This document shows positions 1-5,017 of a stretch of 8,504 nt of DNA, in pieces (the stretch's first letter is position 1; each line of letters starts with the position of its first letter). The notes beneath the pieces are model-generated. The model was not told the origin of the DNA and did not search any database. It worked only from the letters and a program-made list of their open reading frames with translations. Source of the stretch: Clostridiales bacterium UBA8960 (GTDB lineage: Bacteria > Bacillota > Clostridia > Peptostreptococcales > Acidaminobacteraceae); NCBI GenBank assembly GCA_003482695.1, contig DMYC01000298.1, forward strand, positions 1-8,504, written 5' to 3'. The translations under genes and the position numbers were made by a program.

Positions 1-391
1 TGTCCGTAAGGCCGTTCCATACAGGTACGCCTGAATATTTAGCTAATATTTCCACAGTTTCCTGTTTGAACCCTCTATATTCTATGCCATCATAATATCG
101 CCCAAGGACTTTAGCCGTGTCTTCAAAACTCTCTTTTTTGCCCATTTGGCTGTTTGTCAAGAACGTCACATTTGCCCCTTCATCATATGCGGCAACTTCA
201 AATGCACAGCGCGTCCTCGTGGAAGTTTTGTCAAAAAGCAGGCATATATTTTTGCGTTCCAACAAATTGCCTTTAAAACCTTCACGTTTTTTTGCCTTAA
301 GATCCTTTGATAAACTCAATAAGTAATGCATTTCATCTGTGGTAAAATCCTTTAGTGTCAATAAGCTTCTTCCTCTTAAATTTACTGGCAT
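1..391 (-). CDS. arcB: Ornithine carbamoyltransferase, catabolic, 5' part only
   Basis: Reading leftward from the ATG at 391, the frame is open for 130 codons to the window edge, so the C-terminal part (roughly the ornithine-binding half) is missing. The protein starts [17 protein letters not shown], the usual opening of this family. It carries the carbamoyl-phosphate-binding STRT motif at residues 57-60 followed by [10 protein letters not shown], and reaches the conserved NGLTD just before the edge. The enzyme interconverts ornithine plus carbamoyl phosphate with citrulline in the cytoplasm. Its position 20 nt behind arginine deiminase argues for the catabolic direction, the phosphorolysis of citrulline, rather than arginine biosynthesis. 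A strong ribosome binding site (AAGGAGGGG at about 396-404, read on the minus strand) precedes the ATG. No terminator lies between the two genes, so co-transcription is expected. Identity is very secure; the catabolic role is inferred from context. Confidence 0.96.
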   Translation of the reverse strand, partial: MPVNLRGRSLLTLKDFTTDEMHYLLSLSKDLKAKKREGFKGNLLERKNICLLFDKTSTRTRCAFEVAAYDEGANVTFLTNSQMGKKESFEDTAKVLGRYYDGIEYRGFKQETVEILAKYSGVPVWNGLTD

Positions 392-411
392 GTTACCCCT
401 CCTTCATTTAA

Positions 412-1653
412 TTAAATATCGATTTTTTCTCTAAACAGCGGCATCGACATGCATCGTGGACCACCTCTTCCTCTAGATAGTTCAGATGATGGTATTTCAT
501 GTAGCTTAATGCCTTCCTCTTCTAACAACCTATTCGTTACGTGGTTTCTAGAGTACACGACGACTTCACCAGGTGCGATTGCGAGTGTGTTAGAACCGTC
601 GTTCCATTGTTCACGTCCAGCATCAATGCCCCTCTTGCCGCCACATCTAATCAATTTCGTCGAGCTGACCCCTAAATATTTGCTTAATATGGTTTCAAGT
701 GTCTGATACTCTCTTTCGATTTTATATTCACCTTTGCGCTCACTGCGTTTTAATGAATAAACCGTAAGCGGCCCTTCAATTTCAGGATGGATGGTGAAAA
801 CTTGATGATCGACCATCGTGAAAACAGTATCTAAATGCATAAACGCTCTAACTTTCGGTATATCGAATGCCAAAATCGTTTCAAAAGGCTGTCCATCAGA
901 GAAAATGTTTCTTGCAAGTACTTCGATCGCATCTGCATCCGTTCTTTCGGAAATGCCGATCGCAATCACTTTTTCACTCAAGACAAGCACGTCACCACCC
1001 TCAATGGCATTTCTCATATCACGGTCGTACCAAAACGGAATATCCTGCATTTTATAATCAGGGTGATATTTAAAAATGTACTTGGCAAACAACGTCTCTC
1101 TTGCACGTGTTACTGTACGCATTTTATTTAAGGATATGCCATTTCCTATTGTGGCAAATGGATCTCTCGTAAAATAGAGATTGGGCATTGGATCGACGAT
1201 AAACGGGTAATTCATTTCCACTAGATCAGACAAACTGCGTAGTCCAGTCGGTTTTAACTCTTCTCTTCGAATACCCGCCATCATTTTTTCAACCATAGCC
1301 TTATTATCTGGAAAACTTCTGTAAAATTCTTTGATTTGCTCAACCCTTAGAGGATTCTTCAATCCCGCCTCAGATATGAATTCTTCTATGAAAACTTCCT
1401 TAAGAGATTTATTGTTTAATGTTTCTGCCATCAAGTCTTCAAGATAACACACCTGAACGCCGCTATTCGTAAAAACGGCTGCAAATGCATCGTGCTCCTC
1501 TCGAGCGACTTTAAGGTATGGTATGTCATCAAATAAAAGGCGTTGCATCAAATCTGGTGTAAGATTTTCAATTTCTTCGCCAGGTCTATGCAACAACACT
1601 TTTTTTAACCGCCCTATTTCTGAGTAGATTTGTAAACCCTTGTGATTCATCAT
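412..1653 (-). CDS. arcA: Arginine deiminase
   Basis: The 413-residue product hydrolyses L-arginine to citrulline and ammonia, the first step of the ADI pathway; this is the usual family length. All catalytic elements are visible: FTRDPFA at 161-167 (Asp164), EGGD at 218-221 (Glu218), MHLDT at 272-276 (His273, Asp275), QWNDGSN at 349-355, and the nucleophile in GGPRCMSMP (Cys401). Their order and spacing match the guanidino-modifying enzyme superfamily and known bacterial ADIs. The gene leads an operon with arcB 20 nt downstream. The ORF opens with two consecutive ATGs at 1653 and 1650. The AGAAGG ribosome binding site lies only 4 nt from the first and 7 nt from the second, so the second (412 residues, [13 protein letters not shown]) may be the start actually used. 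A promoter and an inverted repeat lie upstream at 1720-1750. Confidence 0.97.
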   Translation of the reverse strand: MMNHKGLQIYSEIGRLKKVLLHRPGEEIENLTPDLMQRLLFDDIPYLKVAREEHDAFAAVFTNSGVQVCYLEDLMAETLNNKSLKEVFIEEFISEAGLKNPLRVEQIKEFYRSFPDNKAMVEKMMAGIRREELKPTGLRSLSDLVEMNYPFIVDPMPNLYFTRDPFATIGNGISLNKMRTVTRARETLFAKYIFKYHPDYKMQDIPFWYDRDMRNAIEGGDVLVLSEKVIAIGISERTDADAIEVLARNIFSDGQPFETILAFDIPKVRAFMHLDTVFTMVDHQVFTIHPEIEGPLTVYSLKRSERKGEYKIEREYQTLETILSKYLGVSSTKLIRCGGKRGIDAGREQWNDGSNTLAIAPGEVVVYSRNHVTNRLLEEEGIKLHEIPSSELSRGRGGPRCMSMPLFREKIDI

Positions 1654-1719
1654 CCCACCTTCTTCCAGTGCGTTTGTAATTAATTGTAATTTTATACACC
1701 CATAACGTTGCTTGACTTA

Positions 1720-1749
1720 AGTATATCACTTGTTTTTAAATGAAAACAA
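1720..1749 (-). promoter_or_regulatory. Probable arcA promoter
   Basis: Read on the minus strand, TTGTTT (1749-1744) and TATACT (1725-1720) are separated by 18 nt. The -10 matches TATAAT at five of six positions; the -35 is weaker, as in promoters needing an activator. Transcription would start near 1713 and leave a leader of about 60 nt before arcA. The competing TATAAA at 1696-1691 has no good -35. Confidence 0.5.
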
Positions 1750-1750
1750 G
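1729..1750. promoter_or_regulatory. Perfect 8-bp inverted repeat overlapping the arc promoter (candidate operator)
   Basis: CTTGTTTT at 1729-1736 is exactly mirrored by AAAACAAG at 1743-1750, with a 6-bp spacer TAAATG. The repeat covers the predicted -35 and much of the -35/-10 spacer of arcA, where a dimeric regulator would act. It is not GC-rich and has no suitable U-tract context, so it is not a terminator. It does not match the ARG-box consensus or TTGATnnnnATCAA (FNR). The bound factor is unknown. Confidence 0.45.
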
Positions 1751-1798
1751 CACTAATTCCAACGTACACAATGTTTTGTCTGAATTTTCAGTATATTC

Positions 1799-1812
1799 TG
1801 CATATTCATGCA
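1799..1812. promoter_or_regulatory. ARG-box-like palindrome 1
   Basis: TGCAT-ATTC-ATGCA has perfect 5-bp arms and agrees with the ArgR/AhrC half-site pattern TGAAT-wwww-ATTCA at 11 of 14 positions. It lies upstream of arcA, where ArgR/AhrC-family proteins activate ADI operons in several Firmicutes. AT-rich DNA gives such matches by chance, so this is tentative. Confidence 0.25.
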
Positions 1813-1864
1813 TTGTATATTTGATAAGACGTGTGGTGTAGGGATTGTTAAACACTACCCCATA

Positions 1865-1878
1865 TGAATAAACATTAA
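1865..1878. promoter_or_regulatory. ARG-box-like palindrome 2
   Basis: TGAAT-AAAC-ATTAA agrees with TGAAT-wwww-ATTCA at 12 of 14 positions; the left half-site is perfect. Together with the site at 1799-1812 it could form a spaced pair for an ArgR/AhrC hexamer. It is about 150 bp upstream of the predicted arc start, which would fit activation rather than simple repression. Unproven. Confidence 0.3.
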
Positions 1879-1963
1879 AATAATTTTATAAACTATTTTC
1901 ACGACCGCACGTTGTCTTTAATTAAAAGCTTAATCCTTTTTTAATAACTAAATTTCTTATATT

Positions 1964-1972
1964 TGATATGAT
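1964..1972 (+). promoter_or_regulatory. Extended -10 promoter for the 2006-2556 operon
   Basis: TGA-TATGAT forms a TGn extended -10 element, with TATGAT at 1967-1972. No good -35 is found at 16-18 bp, which extended -10 promoters tolerate. The start point would be near 1979, about 27 nt before the first start codon. Confidence 0.4.
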
Positions 1973-2005
1973 GGAGTTAGATGACACGCAACAAGGAGTG
2001 GTTCT

Positions 2006-2224
2006 ATGATAAAAGTATTTAGTGTTTTGTTTGTTTTATTGCTCGGATTGATTTTCATTTTTGCCATGTTGGTCAGCCTGATCCCAAATTTCTCTTTTTT
2101 AAATCACTTTATTAATTATTCCGCGATTGGATTGCTTGCTGTCGGAATTATCCTTATAATAGTATTGATACGCGATCGTTTTATCGACTCGAAAAAAGAA
2201 GGGGACGATTATAAGAAATTCTAA
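2006..2224 (+). CDS. Small two-helix membrane protein, function unknown
   Basis: A 72-residue protein with two hydrophobic segments, about residues 4-26 and 37-56, joined by a short loop (PNFSFLNHFINYS). It ends in a charged tail (RDRFIDSKKEGDDYKKF). The positive tail suggests that both termini face the cytoplasm. An AAGGAG ribosome binding site at 1993-1998 lies 7 nt before the ATG, so I regard this as a real gene despite its size. No family is recognised. It lies 14 nt ahead of the YbjQ-family gene on the same strand and very probably shares its transcript. That suggests a linked role, perhaps anchoring or regulating the partner at the membrane, but this is inference. Confidence 0.75.
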   Translation: MIKVFSVLFVLLLGLIFIFAMLVSLIPNFSFLNHFINYSAIGLLAVGIILIIVLIRDRFIDSKKEGDDYKKF

Positions 2225-2238
2225 TTAGGGGTGATTTC

Positions 2239-2556
2239 ATGTTATTAGTCAATACACCGGAAATTCCAGGTAAGAAAATCGTTGCTACGATTGGAATCGT
2301 TAAAGGAAGTACGATTAGAGCCAAACATATCGGCAAGGACATCACGTCCGCTTTTAGGCATCTGATCGGTGGAGAGATGAAAGAATACTCTGAGATGTTA
2401 AATGAAGCAAGGCAGATTGCAACTAAGATTATGGTCGATGAAGCCGAAAAATCGGGCGCCAATGCCATCATCAACATCCGATACGCTTCTTCTAGCGTCA
2501 TGCAAGGCGCAGCTGAGATGCTCGTATATGGCACGGCTGTCGTTTATGAAGACTAA
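2239..2556 (+). CDS. YbjQ/UPF0145 family protein
   Basis: A 105-residue cytoplasmic protein matching the YbjQ/UPF0145 family in length and motifs: NTPEIPGK near the N-terminus (5-12), KGSTIRAKHIGKDI (22-35), GGEMKEYSEMLNEAR (44-58), GANAIINIRYASSSVMQGAAEM (73-94, in sections) and the terminal YGTAVVYE. Such proteins are small oligomeric alpha/beta folds. Databases often call them putative heavy-metal-binding, but the biochemical role is not established, and this member has no cysteine and only two histidines (30 and 41). An AGGGGTGA ribosome binding site precedes the ATG. It is the second gene of a pair with the small membrane protein, and a terminator follows. Confidence 0.9.
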   Translation: MLLVNTPEIPGKKIVATIGIVKGSTIRAKHIGKDITSAFRHLIGGEMKEYSEMLNEARQIATKIMVDEAEKSGANAIINIRYASSSVMQGAAEMLVYGTAVVYED

Positions 2557-2606
2557 TCTATGCCTTATGGTATAAAAAAAAAATTATATAGACATTGAAA
2601 AAACTG

Positions 2607-2640
2607 AGATAGAGGCATATTGGCATTGCCTCTGTTTTTA
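2607..2640 (+). terminator. Rho-independent terminator of the membrane protein/YbjQ operon
   Basis: AGAGGCA (2611-2617) pairs with TGCCTCT (2627-2633) around a 9-nt loop, followed by GTTTTTA. The preceding A-rich stretch can extend the stem into the U-tract. It lies about 50 nt past the YbjQ stop codon. Confidence 0.8.
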
Positions 2641-2673
2641 CGTTAAAAAAGTATCAAGTTTCCTTAATAAAAA

Positions 2674-2701
2674 TTGATTTTCGCGTTTCTTTTGGTATAA
2701 T
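2674..2701 (+). promoter_or_regulatory. Promoter of the FMN-binding lipoprotein gene
   Basis: TTGATT (2674-2679) and a perfect TATAAT (2696-2701) are separated by 16 nt. The start point would be about 2708, leaving a leader of roughly 33 nt that contains the strong AGGAGG site at 2729-2734. This fits high constitutive expression by the housekeeping sigma factor. Confidence 0.8.
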
Positions 2702-2740
2702 AGGTTATAGGTTGTTTGCAAAACACTTAGGAGGTGCCTT

Positions 2741-3640
2741 ATGAGGAAATTATTAAGTTTATTGCTCGTATTAGTCATGATGAGCAGTTTATTCATTGGA
2801 TGTGCAAAAAAAGAAGATCCTGTACAAGAAACAACAGCGCCAGCAACAACAGCTGCTGCGACGACTGAAGCGCCAGTTCAAACTGGTGGCGATTTAGCAG
2901 ATGGCATTTACTTCGCTACTGAAGATGGCTTCGATGAAGCGTCTAATTGGAAAGGTGTCGTTACTTTAGAAGTTAAAGATGGCAACATCGTTTCAGTTGA
3001 CTGGAACGGCGCAAACATCAGTGCAGGTAAAGACAAGAAAACAACATCAAAAGATGGCGAATACAACATGGTCGCTTTCGGCAAAGCTCAATCTGAATGG
3101 CATGAACAAGCAGCTTTAGCTGAAGCATATTTGCTTGAAAACCAGTCGTTTGAAGGCATTAACTACACAAATGCAGATGGTAAAACCGACTCAATCGCTG
3201 GCGTTTCAATTACAGTTAACGACTTTGAGGCATTAGTAAACGCTGCTCTTGCAGCTGGCCCAGTAGGAACTGGAAAATATGTTGATGGCACATTCTTCGC
3301 TGAAGAAGCTAATTTTGGCGATTCAGGTTGGAAAGACAATGCTTCATTTACAGTAATCAACGGCTTTATCGTTGCTGCTAACTGGAATGGCACAAGCAAT
3401 GCGTCTACAAAAGACAAAAAAGCGACATCTTTAGATGGCGAATACAAAATGGTTGAGTTTGGAAAAGCTCAAGCAGAATGGCATGAACAAGTTGCTTTGG
3501 TTGAAGGCTACGTAACTGACATTCAAGATCTTGAGTCATTGGCTGTTAAAGCAGATGGCAAGACTGATGCAGTAGCAGGCGTATCAATCACAGTTGGCGG
3601 ATTTGTCGAGTTGGCAAAACAAGCTTTGAAATTAAGATAA
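2741..3640 (+). CDS. Lipoprotein with two tandem FMN-binding-like domains (PplA-like, predicted flavinylated)
   Basis: The 299-residue protein begins with a lipoprotein signal peptide and lipobox LFIGC, so Cys21 is the predicted lipidated residue. A Thr/Ala/Pro-rich linker follows (about 28-49), then two homologous domains at about 54-170 and 180-296. Each domain has a DG(I/T)(Y/F)FA opening, a WNG motif, DKKxTSxDGEYxMV and FGKAQxEWHEQ (113-123 and 240-250). Each ends in a variant of the ApbE-target motif: DSIAGVS (150-156) and DAVAGVS (276-282). By analogy with the two-domain flavolipoprotein PplA of Listeria, FMN would be attached through a phosphoester to Ser156 and Ser282, making an extracytosolic electron carrier. 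The usual motif is closer to Dxx(S/T)GA(S/T), so flavinylation is predicted, not proven. The ATG is fixed by AGGAGG 6 nt upstream. The converging neighbour is apbE, the modifying enzyme. The gene has its own strong promoter and terminator. Confidence 0.85.
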   Translation: MRKLLSLLLVLVMMSSLFIGCAKKEDPVQETTAPATTAAATTEAPVQTGGDLADGIYFATEDGFDEASNWKGVVTLEVKDGNIVSVDWNGANISAGKDKKTTSKDGEYNMVAFGKAQSEWHEQAALAEAYLLENQSFEGINYTNADGKTDSIAGVSITVNDFEALVNAALAAGPVGTGKYVDGTFFAEEANFGDSGWKDNASFTVINGFIVAANWNGTSNASTKDKKATSLDGEYKMVEFGKAQAEWHEQVALVEGYVTDIQDLESLAVKADGKTDAVAGVSITVGGFVELAKQALKLR

Positions 3641-3683
3641 TTAGATAAAGAGAGTGCAAACAACAACTAAAACTAAAAAAAAT

Positions 3684-3709
3684 AAACAAGCCGAAAGGCT
3701 TGTTTTTTT
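3684..3709. terminator. Bidirectional terminator shared by the flavolipoprotein gene and apbE
   Basis: AAACAAGCC (3684-3692) and GGCTTGTTT (3697-3705) form a perfect 9-bp stem capped by a GAAA tetraloop and followed by a T-run to 3709. On the opposite strand the same stem is followed by a T-rich tract (the complement of the A-run at 3675-3682). It can therefore stop both converging transcripts. It lies 44 nt past the lipoprotein stop and 22 nt past the apbE stop. Confidence 0.9.
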
Positions 3710-3730
3710 ATGTCTTAATCTTTGACTAAG

Positions 3731-4888
3731 TCAGTTCATTAACTTGTAATCTTTGTTTACGAGAATAAACTTTTCCTTAATGCCACTTGTAACGTATACG
3801 GATAAATCGCTCATGATAAAGACTGCATCAACATTTTCAAGAGATTCAATATATTCAAGGCCTCTTTCAAGTCCCATTAAAAACACAGTTGTAGAAAAAG
3901 CATCGCCATCTACCGATTTCTCTGAAACAATGGAAATGGACATCATATCGTTTTGCTCAGGGTAACCTGTTTTGGGATTAATGATATGGTGGAACCTAAT
4001 ATCGCCTTCGACAAAGTATCTCTCATAAACGCCTGATGACACGATTGAGTTGTCTTCCAACCTAAGAATCCCCATTTCAGTGGTAGAATCTTCTCTAGGG
4101 TCTCTAACACCGATTGACCAAGAATCAGAATTCGGTTTGTTTCCTACCGTTAAGACATTGCCACCCAAATTTACGATGGCACTTGTGTACCCTTTTTCCA
4201 AAATCATGTCTTTAACGCGATCTGCGATGTAGCCTTTGGCGATTGCCCCTAAGTCAAGCACCATACCACTTTCTTCTAAAAACACAGTTTGATTTTGGTC
4301 ATCCACGATAATCTTTTTATAGTCAACGGTTGCCATGCTCTTTTTTATTTCCGATTCTTCTGGCAAATGCGCCTCTTTTGTACCAATGCCCCATAGATCT
4401 ACTAAAGAACCTATTGATAAGTCGAATAAACCATTTGAGTCATTCGAATATTTATAGCCGATTTTCAACTGCTCGATAATTTCACTAGAGACCTTAACCG
4501 GCTTAACGCCAGCATTCTCATTCACTTCACTCACTTCTGAAGTCGTTATGCTCTTTGAAATCATGTATTCATAATGGTCTATTAAATCGAATAAATCGTC
4601 AAACACTTCATTTGGAACTTCATGATCTGCATAAATGCTTAGCGTAATATACGTGCCGATTTGAAAGCTGCTTTGAGAGGTTATAATGCTTTGCGTTCTC
4701 GAGTCATTCTTAATCGTCGATTGGCTTCTCACGTATTGGTGTTTTTCACCTGTGTTTGATTCTGTTAAAGCAGATGACGTATTTTGCTCAGTCGTTTCCT
4801 GAGTCGTCATTTCATTTGGGTCTTTTGAACAGCCACTTATTACCAAAGCAATGCCCAAAAATACGATTATTGCACTTTTAAATTTCAT
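3731..4888 (-). CDS. apbE: FAD:protein FMN transferase, lipoprotein form
   Basis: Extracytosolic Mg-dependent enzyme that moves the FMN part of FAD onto a Ser/Thr of target proteins. From the ATG at 4888 the product has 385 residues. It has a lipoprotein signal peptide with lipobox VISGC (Cys20) and a Ser/Thr/Gln-rich linker (about 25-75). The ApbE domain contains LDLGAIAKGYIADR (211-224), NLGGN (240-244), WSIGVRDP, HHIINPKTGYP (300-310) and the metal-binding DAFSTT segment (Asp329, Thr333). A longer reading from TTG at 4903 is possible, but that segment contains the GGAGGA ribosome binding site itself, so the ATG at 4888 is preferred. The gene converges on the two-domain FMN-binding lipoprotein, its obvious substrate. 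The promoter is an extended -10 at 4944-4949. Function is secure; the substrate pairing is inferred from adjacency and motifs. Confidence 0.95.
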   Translation of the reverse strand: MKFKSAIIVFLGIALVISGCSKDPNEMTTQETTEQNTSSALTESNTGEKHQYVRSQSTIKNDSRTQSIITSQSSFQIGTYITLSIYADHEVPNEVFDDLFDLIDHYEYMISKSITTSEVSEVNENAGVKPVKVSSEIIEQLKIGYKYSNDSNGLFDLSIGSLVDLWGIGTKEAHLPEESEIKKSMATVDYKKIIVDDQNQTVFLEESGMVLDLGAIAKGYIADRVKDMILEKGYTSAIVNLGGNVLTVGNKPNSDSWSIGVRDPREDSTTEMGILRLEDNSIVSSGVYERYFVEGDIRFHHIINPKTGYPEQNDMMSISIVSEKSVDGDAFSTTVFLMGLERGLEYIESLENVDAVFIMSDLSVYVTSGIKEKFILVNKDYKLMN

Positions 4889-4943
4889 CGTTCCTCCAAC
4901 CAATATTTCTATTTAATAATTTGCATTGTAAAATCCAATAACC

Positions 4944-4949
4944 ATTATA
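4944..4949 (-). promoter_or_regulatory. apbE promoter (extended -10)
   Basis: On the minus strand TATAAT is preceded by TGG, a TGn extended -10. The -35 region at 17 bp (ATTATT) is poor. The start would lie about 50 nt before the apbE ATG. The -35 region falls inside the spacer of the rightward promoter at 4960-4988. Confidence 0.6.
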
Positions 4950-4959
4950 CCACAATCAC

Positions 4960-4988
4960 CTGACAAAATAATGATTAACCTATATAAT
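4960..4988 (+). promoter_or_regulatory. Promoter of the amidohydrolase gene
   Basis: CTGACA (4960-4965, five of six matches to TTGACA) and a perfect TATAAT (4983-4988) are separated by the ideal 17 nt. The start would be near 4995, giving a short leader that enters the GGAGG site at 5008-5012. Confidence 0.8.
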
Positions 4989-5017
4989 ATTTGTAAACAC
5001 TTTTCATGGAGGTCACA

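Larger units (their letters stand above)
1654..2005. other. Divergent intergenic region between arcA and the 72-aa membrane-protein gene
   Basis: About 350 AT-rich bases without a convincing gene on either strand. They hold the probable leftward arc promoter (-10 at 1720-1725, -35 at 1744-1749), a perfect inverted repeat at 1729-1750, two degenerate ARG-box-like palindromes (1799-1812 and 1865-1878), and an extended -10 element for the rightward genes (1964-1972). A small palindrome ATTAA-AAGC-TTAAT lies at 1921-1934. No riboswitch or T-box fold was recognised by eye. The length and palindrome density suggest a regulated divergent control region. Confidence 0.7.

Noticed and set aside
117..1131. 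Several plus-strand ORFs of 68-98 codons (117-326, 449-706, 818-1057, 835-1131, 867-1073)
   Set aside because: They lie antisense inside arcB and arcA, which are clearly real; they overlap each other, lack good ribosome binding sites and resemble no family.
1827..1861. Possible hairpin GTGTAGGG...CACTACCCC in the arc intergenic region
   Set aside because: Only four continuous pairs with a 13-nt loop, plus a mismatch before two more G-C pairs; too weak to call.
2181..2534. Minus-strand ORF of 117 codons
   Set aside because: It is antisense to the YbjQ-family gene, whose motifs and ribosome binding site are convincing; its hydrophobic composition follows from the complementary codons.
2239..2556. 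Heavy-metal-binding function for the YbjQ-family protein
   Set aside because: No cysteines and only two separate histidines; the database label is not supported by the residues.
2571..2590. A-run followed by TTATATA downstream of the YbjQ gene, considered as a promoter or terminator element
   Set aside because: It has no stem and no usable -35; the hairpin at 2607-2640 explains termination and the TATAAT at 2696 explains the next transcript.
3163..3447. Minus-strand ORF of 94 codons
   Set aside because: Shadow of the flavolipoprotein gene; no ribosome binding site or recognisable motif.
3753..4232. Plus-strand ORFs of 70 and 60 codons
   Set aside because: Antisense to apbE, with no independent support.
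4889..4903. Upstream TTG start extending ApbE by five residues
   Set aside because: The extension contains the GGAGGA ribosome binding site that serves the ATG at 4888, and would put non-signal residues before the signal peptide.
5006..5017. Upstream ATG start for the amidohydrolase
   Set aside because: It overlaps the GGAGGT site serving the ATG at 5018 and has no good ribosome binding site of its own.
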